The notes beneath the pieces are model-generated. The model had not been told where the DNA came from. It saw only the letters and a list, made by a program, of their open reading frames with translations, and searched no databases. From Floridanema evergladense (GTDB lineage: Bacteria; Cyanobacteriota; Cyanobacteriia; Cyanobacteriales; Aerosakkonemataceae): a stretch of DNA of 64,000 bases. Where the stretch lies: the NCBI RefSeq assembly GCF_041929205.1, contig NZ_JBHFNT010000202.1; one strand, written 5' to 3'. Of the stretch, positions 17,091-25,952 are shown one piece after another. Made by a program: the position numbers and the translations under genes. How positions within the stretch are numbered: the first letter of the stretch is position 1; each line of letters begins with the position of its first letter.

Positions 17091-19340
17091 TCAAAAAGTA
17101 TTCTGTTGTACAACTTGAGCATAAAACTGCTCTAATGCTTGAACACAATTTTGGTCATCAAAAAGGAGATTATGATTCGTTTTAATTTTTTCAACTACCT
17201 CCTGTCGCCACTCATTATTTAAACCTAATTTTACAGCAATTTCGATGTATTCTGCTTCAGTTTTAGCGATCGTCTCTGTAATCCCAATCATTTTTAAAAA
17301 GCTATCTGCATGACGACCGCGCATAAATTCACCTGGCTGGGTTACGATGGGTAAATGACAAGCGATCGCTTCTAAAGAAGTATTTCCCCCCGACCAACCG
17401 ATCGTGTCTAAAAAAACATCCGAAAGTAAATTTATCATTAAATAATCTGGTCGAGTTGGAATATTAAGAAATAGACAATAATCTTCATAATTTAAATTTA
17501 CTTGAGCAAAAGCACGTTCCAAGCGTTTTTTCAGTAATTCACCTCGCAGGAAAATGAACTTAGCTTGTGGAATACAACGAGCAATTTCTGCAAAAATATA
17601 ATCATGCTGTGGCAAATACTTAAAAGGTGCTTGGCAACATAAGTACAATACATCATTATCTGATAATCCAAAATCCGATCGGGTTTTTGTTATTGCTGGA
17701 ATATCTTTCGGTTTTGGATAAGCAACTCCGATATTTGGCAACAAAATTAACGTTTCTGAATAATGTTTTTGAGGATTTTCTGGTTCCATCAATTGACTAG
17801 ATATAAAGTAATCAATTGTTGGTATTCCTGACGTTACCGGATGTCCCCAAGCCGTACATTGCAGTGGTGCTAAACGCAACCCAGCCATAGTAACAGTTTG
17901 CGAGTCCATGCCAATTTCAGGAAATACTAAAATATGTAATTCATCAGCTAATATTTGTTGACAAACTGCGGTGAAATTACCAGGAATATGATAAAATTTA
18001 TCGCTGAAATCATAAAATTGTTTAGTTATATAATCAGGATCGTTTCCTGTGTAGTAACAGTAAACTTCAAACTGCTCTTTATTAACGTTTCGCAACCAAC
18101 CAGTTAACCACAAAGTTCCACTATAAGAATGTAAATAATGGGAAACATAACCGACGCGAATTTTATTATTTTCTTTCAATGGCGGCATTGCTAAAGGTTG
18201 CACCCATTGGGGATAATTCGCTGCTACAATTTGATAAATTAAATTTCCCCATTGATGCTGCAACTCTAAAACATCTAATCCTTGATGTCCCAAATAAAAG
18301 GTAGTAACACAAGTTAAACCTCTCAAAGCATTCTGTTTATCTTCTGTAGTTTCTAAGGTTGTTTCTTGAATTAAGCTTTCTAGTCCTTGAGTATATCTTT
18401 GCCGATAATACTTGATTTCATCTTCTGTATCATAGACTAAAGGCAACATTAATTTACTAAGAATTTTGAAAATATAGTTATGAGGTAAAAGACGAGTTGC
18501 GGCTTCTGCACAAGCAATTGCTTCTTGAGTTTTTCCTTTTGTTTGCAAGTATATAATTAGGGCATAGTGTAACCGATCTGCTGTAGGATAAAGCCGAATT
18601 CCTTCTTCTAGTGTATGAATAACTTCTGTGGTGCGATCGAGACTTTTATAACATTCACTAATAGCCAGATAAACTGTTGCATCTCTAGTGCGAGTGGCTA
18701 AAAATTCTTGATATTTAGCGATCGCTTCTTCATACTTTTCTTCTTGGTAAAACTTGTTAGCACTTTCTCGAATATAAGCCGGATTATTTTGCAAATTAAT
18801 AGCAATTTTTAAATTATATAAAATATCAGTATTGTTGGGATTAAACTTTAATGCAGCTTGATATACCTCAATAGCTGAGTCAATTTGATTTTGTTGGATT
18901 AACAAATTTCCTAAATTAATATAACTGCCAAAATGCTGAAAATTAGTAACTATTGCTTGCCGGAAAATTGCTTCAGCTTCGGGAATTTTGTCTGTTTGTG
19001 ATAAGAGATTTCCTAAGTTATTGTAAGCATCAGTTAAGGTGGGGTCGAGGGCGATCGCATCTTCGTAAGCTGATATTGCTTCCGGTAAATTATCTGTTAG
19101 TTCCAAACAACAACCAAGCACATAATATGCTTGGGCATTTACTCCATCAATTTCTAATGATTTATAAATAGCTTCGTGTGCTTGCGGGTAATTTTGGGTT
19201 TGATAGTAAAGTATCCCGAAGTTTAACCAAGCTTCAGCATGGTCGCTATTCAATTCTAAATATTCTCTATACTTGGACTCAGCTGCGGTAAATTGCTGTT
19301 GCTGATGTAAGTTTAAAGCTTCTTGATAAATGTTATCCAT
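17091..19340 (-). CDS. TPR protein with O-GlcNAc-transferase-like glycosyltransferase domain
   Basis: 749 residues. About residues 1-300 are tetratricopeptide repeats (for example ALDPTLTDAYNNLGNLLSQ). From about 400 the protein matches the family 41 (SPINDLY/OGT-like) catalytic region: IRVGYVSHYLHSYSGTLWL, LRLAPLQCTAWGHPVTSGIPTIDYF, CQAPFKYLPQHDYIFAEIA, and DVFLDTIGWSGGNTSLEAIACHLPIVT for nucleotide-sugar binding. Bacterial members glycosylate proteins or other acceptors in the cytosol; donor and target cannot be read here. It starts with the ATG at 19340 and lies 63 bases upstream of the carbonic anhydrase, same strand. Confidence 0.88.
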   Translation of the reverse strand: MDNIYQEALNLHQQQQFTAAESKYREYLELNSDHAEAWLNFGILYYQTQNYPQAHEAIYKSLEIDGVNAQAYYVLGCCLELTDNLPEAISAYEDAIALDPTLTDAYNNLGNLLSQTDKIPEAEAIFRQAIVTNFQHFGSYINLGNLLIQQNQIDSAIEVYQAALKFNPNNTDILYNLKIAINLQNNPAYIRESANKFYQEEKYEEAIAKYQEFLATRTRDATVYLAISECYKSLDRTTEVIHTLEEGIRLYPTADRLHYALIIYLQTKGKTQEAIACAEAATRLLPHNYIFKILSKLMLPLVYDTEDEIKYYRQRYTQGLESLIQETTLETTEDKQNALRGLTCVTTFYLGHQGLDVLELQHQWGNLIYQIVAANYPQWVQPLAMPPLKENNKIRVGYVSHYLHSYSGTLWLTGWLRNVNKEQFEVYCYYTGNDPDYITKQFYDFSDKFYHIPGNFTAVCQQILADELHILVFPEIGMDSQTVTMAGLRLAPLQCTAWGHPVTSGIPTIDYFISSQLMEPENPQKHYSETLILLPNIGVAYPKPKDIPAITKTRSDFGLSDNDVLYLCCQAPFKYLPQHDYIFAEIARCIPQAKFIFLRGELLKKRLERAFAQVNLNYEDYCLFLNIPTRPDYLMINLLSDVFLDTIGWSGGNTSLEAIACHLPIVTQPGEFMRGRHADSFLKMIGITETIAKTEAEYIEIAVKLGLNNEWRQEVVEKIKTNHNLLFDDQNCVQALEQFYAQVVQQNTF

Positions 19341-19494
19341 GATATTTATTCTTTACTTTAGCTATCTGGTAATTTTACCAATTATTATACGTAATTGGCA
19401 AGCTGAACAACGCGCCACCCAAGCGGAACGACCTGCCCAACTACTAGCAGAACAACTGCGAAATTTAGGGATTGATCCCGATACAATTATTTAA
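19339..19494 (+). pseudogene. Remnant of a Uma2-family gene C-terminus
   Basis: On the plus strand, an open stretch ending at 19494 encodes NWQAEQRATQAERPAQLLAE followed by QLRNLGIDPDTII and a stop. A helical Gln/Glu/Ala/Arg tail ending in LGIDPD is the usual C-terminus of longer Uma2-family proteins in cyanobacteria. The rest of the gene is absent: the upstream part runs straight into the opposite-strand glycosyltransferase start. An in-frame ATG exists at 19339, but the first 17 codons look random. This is best read as a decayed fragment. Confidence 0.6.
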
Positions 19495-19764
19495 AACATT
19501 GTCAGTTAGATCCCCCCTAACCCCCCTTATTAAGGGGGGAACAAAAACTCAAAGTCTCCCTTAATAAGGGGAGAATAAAAACTCAAAGTCTCCCTTAATA
19601 AGGGGGGGACAAAAACTCAAAGTCCCCCTTAACAAGGGGGAACAAAAACTCAAAGTTCCCCTTAATAAGGGGTATTTAGGGTGATCTATAACGCTTAATC
19701 TCAAAGTTATTTAACTTAACTCAAAGTCCCCCTTGGTAAGGGGGATTTAGGGGGATCTTCATAT
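19341..19764. other. Intergenic region of remnant plus repeats
   Basis: The 424 bases between the TPR glycosyltransferase and miaA contain only the Uma2 remnant (to 19494) and the palindromic repeat block (19509-19757). The repeat block may also end transcription of miaA, whose stop codon is eight bases away. Confidence 0.65.
19509..19757. repeat. Expanded GATCCCCC element with tandem units
   Basis: It begins GATCCCCCCTAA and ends TTAGGGGGATC, so the ends are inverted. Between them, TCAAAGT(C/T)(T/C)CCCTTAATAAGGGG-type units separated by ACAAAAAC recur about five times, each itself a CCCCTTAATAAGGGG palindrome. A single short version lies at 22816-22895 beyond gyrB. It fills the gap between the Uma2 remnant and miaA. 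It is not a CRISPR array, as the spacers are the same. Confidence 0.8.
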
Positions 19765-20682
19765 TTATTTAACTTTAACAAACTCCTGTATTCGCTGCCA
19801 AACCTTTTCTAATAAATCAGAATCGTCAGCATTAAACCATTCAATTTCAGCATAAGATCGAAACCAAGTGCGTTGACGTTTAGCGAATTGTCGCGTATGC
19901 AAAACCGTTAATTCTTTCGCTTGTTCCAAGCTAATTTCTCCAGCTAAATATTGTTTAATTTCCGCATATCCCAAAGTGTTCAATAAAGGTAAATTTGCCC
20001 CATATTTTTGGCAAAGATTTTCGATTTCTGTTACCAATCCATCAGCGATCATTTTCTCAGTACGTCGCGCAATCCGTTTTTGCAAATCTTCCGAATTACA
20101 CTCTAAACCTATCTGCAAAATTGGATAATTTGGTGGATTTTCTCCTTGTTGTTCGGAAATTGGTTTGCCAGTGACGTAAAATACTTCTAATGCTCTTAAA
20201 GTTCTCACTAAATCGTTAGCGTGAATTTTTTCGGCAGCAGCACGATCGACTTGTTGCAAAAAAGCGTAAAGTTGAATTTGTCCCAAGTTTTCTAATTGCG
20301 ATCGCAAATCCAACTGCGGCGCAACTCGCGGAATTTTCAAACCCTGCACCACAGAACGAATATATAAACCCGTACCACCAACTAATAATGGCACACTTCC
20401 TGATTCCTGCTGTTGACTAATTAATGATTCAGCTTGTTCTTGATAATTCGCAACTGTTAATGTCTCCCTTGGATCGCAAATATCTATTAAATAATGTCGG
20501 ACTAACTTTTGCTCAAACAAAGAAGGTTTAGCCGTACCAACATCAAATTCGCGGTACACTTGACGAGAGTCTGCACTAATAATTGCTGAATTCAGCCGTT
20601 GCGCCAAAGCCAAAGCTAACCCCGATTTCCCCGTCGCCGTTGCGCCACAAATAGTAATTAAAGCTGGTTGGTAATCCGTCAT
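19765..20682 (-). CDS. miaA: tRNA dimethylallyltransferase MiaA
   Basis: 305 residues from ATG 20682 (MTDYQPALITICG); a longer frame to 20727 adds 15 residues that do not look like the family. P-loop GATATGKSGLA is at about residues 12-22, then ISADSRQVYREFDVGTAKPS, HYLIDICDP, LLVGGTGLYIRSVVQG and QFAKRQRTWFR, all hallmark MiaA segments. It transfers a dimethylallyl group to N6 of A37 in tRNAs that read codons starting with U, helping codon fidelity. It is divergent from gyrB, with about 200 bases between the two starts. Confidence 0.95.
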   Translation of the reverse strand: MTDYQPALITICGATATGKSGLALALAQRLNSAIISADSRQVYREFDVGTAKPSLFEQKLVRHYLIDICDPRETLTVANYQEQAESLISQQQESGSVPLLVGGTGLYIRSVVQGLKIPRVAPQLDLRSQLENLGQIQLYAFLQQVDRAAAEKIHANDLVRTLRALEVFYVTGKPISEQQGENPPNYPILQIGLECNSEDLQKRIARRTEKMIADGLVTEIENLCQKYGANLPLLNTLGYAEIKQYLAGEISLEQAKELTVLHTRQFAKRQRTWFRSYAEIEWFNADDSDLLEKVWQRIQEFVKVK

Positions 20683-20878
20683 TTGATTTGAAATTTTCGA
20701 TTTAGTTTCCTCATCTCCCCTTAACACCCAGTTCCCTGGAAGGAATCAATCCCCTAAATAAATTTTTTATTATATTGGTCTACGGTCGCCACTAAGCCTT
20801 TTGTGCTAGAATTTTGGAGTGTTTTTTCCTTTTTATGTCAATACAAGGCTCAAAGCCATTATTGGAGAAATCCCGACT

Positions 20879-22816
20879 ATGACAAGCAGTTACAGCGCCG
20901 AACAGATTCAAGTTCTCGAAGGACTGGAACCAGTACGCAAAAGACCAGGGATGTACATTGGTTCAACCGGACCAAGGGGACTCCATCATTTAGTTTACGA
21001 GGTAGTAGACAACTCGATCGATGAGGCGCTGGCTGGCTATTGCACTCATATTGAAATTGATCTGAACGCCGACGGTTCAGTGACAGTGACAGACGACGGG
21101 CGGGGTATCCCTACAGATATCCATCCTCGCACGGGCAAATCAGCGCTTGAAACGGTTTTAACAGTTCTCCACGCTGGAGGCAAGTTTGGTGGAGGCGGTT
21201 ACAAAGTTTCCGGGGGACTACACGGCGTTGGTGTTTCGGTAGTTAATGCTTTGTCCGAGTATTTAGAAGTTACAGTATGGCGAGAAAAGAAAGTACATAA
21301 ACAACGCTTTGAACGTGGTGTTCCAGTGACCGAATTGCAGGTTGAACCAATTAAAGAAAATCGCACTGGAACTTCAGTAACATTCAGTCCCGACGAGCAA
21401 ATTTTCACCAGTGGCACAGAGTTTGATTATACAACTTTATCTGGTCGTTTGCGCGAATTAGCTTACCTAAATGCTGGGGTAAAAATTACCTTTACTGACA
21501 ACCGTTTAGAATTACTGAAAAGCGGTGTTCCCAAAGTAGAAAGCTACGAATACAAAGGTGGAATTCGCGAATATATTGCTTACATGAACCGCGAAAAACA
21601 AGCCCTGCATGAAGAGATTATTTTTGTGCAAGGAGAGCGGAATGATGTGCAATTAGAAGTAGCATTACAATGGTGTACTGATGCTTACTCAGATAATCTT
21701 TTAGGCTTTGCGAATAATATCCGCACCATTGACGGTGGGACACATTTGGAAGGTTTGAAAGCGGTGTTGACGCGGACGTTAAATGCGATCGCCAGAAAAC
21801 GCAATAAACTAAAAGAAGCTGATGCCAACCTCGCCGGAGAAAACATCCGCGAAGGTTTAACCGCAGTAATTTCCGTAAAAGTACCAGACCCCGAATTTGA
21901 AGGACAAACCAAAACCAAATTAGGCAACCCAGAAGTCCGGGGAATTGTTGAAGGTTTAGTCGGCGAAGCATTAACTGAATATTTAGAATTTCGTCCCCCC
22001 GTAGCTGACGCAATTTTAGAAAAAGCAATTCAAGCCTTTAAAGCCGCCGAAGCTGCTAGACGTGCCCGTGATTTAGTCCGCCGCAAATCAGTTTTAGAAT
22101 CCTCCCCTTTACCCGGTAAATTAGCAGATTGTAGCTCCAGAGATCCCGCCGAATCAGAGATTTATATTGTGGAAGGCGACTCTGCGGGCGGAAGTGCAAA
22201 GCAGGGAAGAGATAGACGTTTTCAAGCAATCTTACCTTTGCGCGGAAAAATCCTCAACATTGAAAAAACCGACGATGCCAAAATCTACAAAAATACCGAA
22301 ATTCAAGCGTTAATTACTGCTTTAGGTTTGGGGGTCAAAGGTGAAGAATTCGATGCTTCCCAATTGCGTTATCATAGTATAATTATAATGACAGATGCTG
22401 ACGTAGATGGGGCGCACATTCGCACGCTATTGCTAACATTTTTCTACCGCTATCAACGGGCATTAATTGAGCAAGGGTATATCTATATTGCCTGTCCTCC
22501 ATTGTATAAAGTTGAGCGTGGTAAGAATCATGATTACTGTTATAGCGATCGCGAATTGCAAGAATTAATTCGGGCATTTCCCGCTAACGCTAAATACACA
22601 ATTCAGCGTTTCAAAGGTTTAGGTGAAATGATGCCTACACAACTTTGGAATACTACCATGAATCCAGAAACTCGGACATTAAAACAGGTGGAAATTGAAG
22701 ATGCAGCAGAAGCCGATCGCATTTTTACTATTCTAATGGGCGATCGAGTTGCACCCAGACGCGAATTCATTGAAACTTATGGACCGAAATTGAACCTCAC
22801 CGATTTGGATATTTAG
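20879..22816 (+). CDS. gyrB: DNA gyrase subunit B
   Basis: 645 residues from ATG 20879 (MTSSYSAEQIQVLEGL), the start typical of cyanobacterial GyrB; an ATG-less extension to 20819 is unlikely. GHKL ATPase: EVVDNSIDEALAGYC, DDGRGIPTDIHP, GLHGVGVSVVNALS. Toprim domain: EGDSAGGSAKQGRDR and DADVDGAHIRTLLLTFFYRY. C-terminal GyrB zipper: QRFKGLGEMMPTQLW. Together with GyrA (not in the window) it introduces negative supercoils. The coding region contains a HIP1 octamer near 21790. The TAG stop shares its G with the start of the repeat at 22816. Confidence 0.97.
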   Translation: MTSSYSAEQIQVLEGLEPVRKRPGMYIGSTGPRGLHHLVYEVVDNSIDEALAGYCTHIEIDLNADGSVTVTDDGRGIPTDIHPRTGKSALETVLTVLHAGGKFGGGGYKVSGGLHGVGVSVVNALSEYLEVTVWREKKVHKQRFERGVPVTELQVEPIKENRTGTSVTFSPDEQIFTSGTEFDYTTLSGRLRELAYLNAGVKITFTDNRLELLKSGVPKVESYEYKGGIREYIAYMNREKQALHEEIIFVQGERNDVQLEVALQWCTDAYSDNLLGFANNIRTIDGGTHLEGLKAVLTRTLNAIARKRNKLKEADANLAGENIREGLTAVISVKVPDPEFEGQTKTKLGNPEVRGIVEGLVGEALTEYLEFRPPVADAILEKAIQAFKAAEAARRARDLVRRKSVLESSPLPGKLADCSSRDPAESEIYIVEGDSAGGSAKQGRDRRFQAILPLRGKILNIEKTDDAKIYKNTEIQALITALGLGVKGEEFDASQLRYHSIIIMTDADVDGAHIRTLLLTFFYRYQRALIEQGYIYIACPPLYKVERGKNHDYCYSDRELQELIRAFPANAKYTIQRFKGLGEMMPTQLWNTTMNPETRTLKQVEIEDAAEADRIFTILMGDRVAPRREFIETYGPKLNLTDLDI

Positions 22817-22895
22817 ATCCCCCCTAACCCCTCTTAACAAGGGGGGAACCGGATTGATTCAAAGTCCCCCTTATTAAGGGGGATTTAGGGGGATC
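22816..22895. repeat. GATCCCCC palindromic element between convergent genes
   Basis: 80 bases with inverted ends, GATCCCCCCTAACCCC and GGGGGATTTAGGGGGATC, plus an inner CCCCCTTATTAAGGGGG palindrome. It exactly fills the space between the stop codons of gyrB (22816) and the Uma2 gene (22894). It is the simple form of the 19509-19757 array. It may act as a two-way terminator. Confidence 0.8.
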
Positions 22896-23547
22896 AAAAG
22901 CTAATTTCAGCAATGATTTTTTCAAATTCTGCTAATGCTTCTACTGTGCCTACTTGCCAAGAAAGTTCTACAATCTGAGGAATTATTTGAGTTAGGGGAA
23001 TAGAGGGAAAATTAGGGCTTGTTTCAGAAGCAATATACTGTCCATTTGTCAATAAATAAATTATTAATTTGCTATTAGCATAAACCCATAATTCGGGAAC
23101 TGCGATCGCTTCATAAGCATCAAGAGTAGTTTTAGAAGTTACATTTGATTCGATCGCTAAATCAGGTGGAGGATCGTTTGGTTGGAGTCGGCGGCGATTA
23201 ATCATTCTTTGGTAATTCTGGATATAAAAACAAGCATCTGGTTCGACTCCAGCGACATTTTCTTTCTTAAAAGTTGTGGAACCAAAAGGTTCATATTTTC
23301 TACCTGACTTTTTGAGCAAAATTTTTACCATATCCGAGATTAATTCTTTGGGTTTCTCATGTTCAGGTAGAGGAACCATTATTTCTAACCAACCTTTGCT
23401 GTAAGCAATACGAGAAGAACGCTTTTCTCCCATTTCCTGTAAAATCGCTTCAAACTCCTGCCAATTCACATTCGGAATAGTGACTACACTACCGGGAGAT
23501 AGCTGAATTTGGCTAACAGGTTTGACAATAGAAGTTCCAAGAGTCAT
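22894..23547 (-). CDS. Uma2-family putative restriction endonuclease
   Basis: 217 residues of the Uma2/DUF820 family, which has a PD-(D/E)XK nuclease fold. Visible elements are GSVVTIPNVNWQEFEAILQ, YSKGWLEIMVPLPEHE, VEPDACFYIQN (the Asp position), PPDLAIESNVTSKTT (Asp and Glu-x-x of the core), and VPELWVYANSKLIIYLL. Unlike the short tandem pair downstream it belongs to the longer subtype with the LEIMVP start. Uma2 genes are very numerous in cyanobacteria, and their biological role is not settled. It converges with gyrB. Confidence 0.88.
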   Translation of the reverse strand: MTLGTSIVKPVSQIQLSPGSVVTIPNVNWQEFEAILQEMGEKRSSRIAYSKGWLEIMVPLPEHEKPKELISDMVKILLKKSGRKYEPFGSTTFKKENVAGVEPDACFYIQNYQRMINRRRLQPNDPPPDLAIESNVTSKTTLDAYEAIAVPELWVYANSKLIIYLLTNGQYIASETSPNFPSIPLTQIIPQIVELSWQVGTVEALAEFEKIIAEISF

Positions 23548-23677
23548 GGGATTTTAGATTTTGGATTTTGGATTTTATATTGAACCGACAGATACATCTT
23601 TTGGTTATAGCTAGAAAAGGTTTACAATATAGTAACCTTGATTCTGCTACATTAACAAACCGACACAGTAAAGTAAA

Positions 23678-24259
23678 ATGAACAGTGTCACATTAAATTT
23701 ATCTCAGATTCTAAAACTCACTGACGAAAAGTTTGCCAAATTAGCGGCGGCGAATGACAATTTGCGATTAGAATTAACAGCTAAAGGAGAGTTAATTATT
23801 ATGCCGCCGACGGGGGGAGAAACGGGAAATCGCAATTTTGAAATTTACATTGATTTGGGTATTTGGAATCGCCAAACTCGATTAGGAAAAGCATTTGATT
23901 CTTCCACAGGTTTTCGCTTACCAAATGGTGCGACTCGTTCTCCTGATGTATCATGGATTAGAATTGAGAAATGGTCAGCTTTAAGTGCAGAACAAAGAAA
24001 GAAGTTTTTACCAATATGTCCTGATTTTGTGGTGGAATTAGTTTCAGAAACAGATGATTTAGCACAAGTGCGTCAGAAGATGCAGGAATATTTAGAAAAT
24101 GGATTACTTTTAGGTTGGCTAATTAATCCAAAAAATCGGACGGTAGAAGTTTTTCGTGCGAATCGAGAAGTAGAAAGATTAGAAAATGTTTTAAGTTTGT
24201 CGGGTGAGGATGTGTTACCCGGATTTGTCTTGAACTTACAACCAGTTTGGAATGAATAG
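23678..24259 (+). CDS. Uma2-family putative restriction endonuclease, tandem copy A
   Basis: 193 residues. Core motifs: ELTAKGELIIMPPTGGETG, RSPDVSWIRIEKW (Asp), CPDFVVELVSETDDL (Asp/Glu), KMQEYLENGLLLGWLINPKNRTVEVF. These are the PD-(D/E)XK positions of the Uma2/DUF820 family. ATG at 23678 without a clear ribosome site. A second copy starts 29 bases after its stop. By eye the two proteins are identical at about 171 of 193 positions, with differences gathered at the N-terminus and around residues 51-62. Confidence 0.88.
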   Translation: MNSVTLNLSQILKLTDEKFAKLAAANDNLRLELTAKGELIIMPPTGGETGNRNFEIYIDLGIWNRQTRLGKAFDSSTGFRLPNGATRSPDVSWIRIEKWSALSAEQRKKFLPICPDFVVELVSETDDLAQVRQKMQEYLENGLLLGWLINPKNRTVEVFRANREVERLENVLSLSGEDVLPGFVLNLQPVWNE

Positions 24260-24288
24260 AATTCTCTAGCAAATAAAGATTAATTAAT

Positions 24289-24870
24289 ATGAGTACTGTC
24301 AGCCTTAACATATCTAATATTGTGAAATTGACGGACGAGAAGTTTGCAGAATTAGCAGATGCTAATCGGGATTTGCGATTAGAATTAACAGCTAAAGGAG
24401 AGTTAATTATTATGCCGCCGACGGGGGGAGAAACTGGCGATCGCAATTTCGAGATTGACGGACAACTTTGGTTGTGGAATCGCCAAACTCGATTAGGAAA
24501 AGCATTTGATTCTTCCACAGGTTTTCGCTTACCAAATGGCGCGACTCGTTCTCCTGATGTATCATGGATTAGAATTGAGAAATGGTCAACTTTAAGTGCA
24601 GAACAAAGAAAGAAGTTTTTACCAATATGTCCTGATTTTGTGGTGGAATTAGTTTCAGAAACAGATGATTTAGCACAAGTGCGTCAGAAGATGCAGGAAT
24701 ATTTAGAAAATGGATTACTTTTAGGTTGGTTGATTAATCCGAAAAATCGGACGGTAGAAGTTTTTCGTGCGAATCGAGAAATGGAAAGATTAGAAGGTGT
24801 TTTGAGTTTGTCGGGTGAGGATGTGTTACCCGGATTTGTATTGAATTTACAACCAATTTGGGAGAACTAA
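24289..24870 (+). CDS. Uma2-family putative restriction endonuclease, tandem copy B
   Basis: 193 residues, the same length and motifs as the preceding gene (GELIIMPPTGGETGDRNFE, RSPDVSWIRIEKW, CPDFVVELVSETDD). The DNA from about 24475 to 24750 is nearly identical to 23872-24147, even at third codon positions, while the first 85 bases differ clearly. That pattern fits duplication followed by local gene conversion rather than a very recent simple duplication. Whether both copies are active nucleases is unknown. Confidence 0.88.
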   Translation: MSTVSLNISNIVKLTDEKFAELADANRDLRLELTAKGELIIMPPTGGETGDRNFEIDGQLWLWNRQTRLGKAFDSSTGFRLPNGATRSPDVSWIRIEKWSTLSAEQRKKFLPICPDFVVELVSETDDLAQVRQKMQEYLENGLLLGWLINPKNRTVEVFRANREMERLEGVLSLSGEDVLPGFVLNLQPIWEN

Positions 24871-24961
24871 AACTCGACACTTCTAACAAACATTCAAAAA
24901 AATAAGAGTAGACACTCAGCCTACCCTCTTTTAGTAACCAAATATTAATTAAACTTTGGTA

Positions 24962-25327
24962 TTACTTTTCACCAGTCACCTTTTCCAAAGTTTTACCAAT
25001 AATTTGTTCAACAGACTTCGTGTTATCTGAAGTATTTTCTGGACGTTTCATCTTATCAGCATCAGCAGTTCCTTGGATTTCGTTCAACCCAGGATTGGTT
25101 TCCTTAACTTGCTTGTGCAAACCGAAATCTGAAGGGTCTTTACTAGAAATAGCATCTTGAGATTTGCCTTCAATTTCTAACAAATTAGCTTCGCCTTCGG
25201 TAGGTTTAGAAGTAGCGCTGTAAGCAGGTAAGGCATAAGAAATTACTAGCAATGCACAGACACAAACAACTGCAAAAAAACGAACTCGGCGTAGCAAATT
25301 AGAAAGATTAAAATTGATAAAGCGCAT
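24962..25327 (-). CDS. Exported low-temperature-induced-type protein
   Basis: 121 residues. A basic N-terminus and hydrophobic segment (RFFAVVCVCALLVISYALPAYSA) form a signal peptide cut near AYSA. The mature part is short, charged and disordered: SATSKPTEGEANLLEIEGKSQDAI, then NPGLNEIQGTADADKMKRPENT and a C-terminal amphipathic helix. From memory this matches small cyanobacterial proteins labelled low temperature-induced protein; the match is by motif, not by search. Probably lumenal or periplasmic. It has its own promoter region of about 190 bases upstream. Confidence 0.65.
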   Translation of the reverse strand: MRFINFNLSNLLRRVRFFAVVCVCALLVISYALPAYSATSKPTEGEANLLEIEGKSQDAISSKDPSDFGLHKQVKETNPGLNEIQGTADADKMKRPENTSDNTKSVEQIIGKTLEKVTGEK

Positions 25328-25515
25328 AGTAGGCTTCTCCTCTCTATTAAACTAAAAACTAACTAGTGGTTGTTGATAATAGCTAAAGAAAGCTCTTTTC
25401 ACCAACCTCCTACTATTTGCTCATATTTTTCTCGTCCTAACATCTGTAGCTAGATATATCTGTGCCAATGAAAATTTCCATCAAACTCAACCGGAAGGAA
25501 TAGGCAGTAATCGCC

Positions 25516-25812
25516 TCAATTCTGGACAAAAAACTCAATAGTTGGCAAAAGCGGGTCGCGCACTACCCCTACACCCGCAAAACCCCAACGTTTTAGCAGG
25601 TTTTTGAGTTGACCTCCCGGAACAGATTCTATAGCAAAGCGATTTGCCACATCTGCACCATGAGTATTTAAATAACTTAACGCCTCAAAATCTTGAGAAA
25701 ACATCAACAAATAGCCTGTGGGATTTGCTGTTTCCGAATTACTTTCTGGGTGGGCAGTTAAATAACGACCATCAGCAGTAGAACGAATTACGTAATAGAC
25801 TTGAGAGAACAT
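25516..25812 (-). CDS. Conserved cyanobacterial hypothetical protein
   Basis: 98 residues, ATG at 25812. Compact soluble sequence: VYYVIRSTADGRYLTAHPES, SGYLLMFSQ-like strand, then ALSYLNTHGADVANRFAIESVPGGQLKNLLKRWGFAGVGVV. It looks like a small globular domain known to me only as a conserved cyanobacterial protein of unknown function. It is flanked by the exported stress-type gene and an ABC permease, with no obvious operon link. Confidence 0.7.
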   Translation of the reverse strand: MFSQVYYVIRSTADGRYLTAHPESNSETANPTGYLLMFSQDFEALSYLNTHGADVANRFAIESVPGGQLKNLLKRWGFAGVGVVRDPLLPTIEFFVQN

Positions 25813-25952
25813 AGTAAAATTTGGTAATTGGTGGTAGGTAGTTGGAAAAGTTCTGAGTTTTAAGTTGTGAGTTTCAAATTAAACTTTCAATTTTCTATTT
25901 AACACTTATAACTTATCGATTTTTCAAGCTAACTACCTACTACTAAAATAAA

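Noticed and set aside
19509..19757. Possible CRISPR array
   Set aside because: The intervals between palindromes are themselves the same repeated sequence and vary little, so there are no unique spacers. No cas genes are present.
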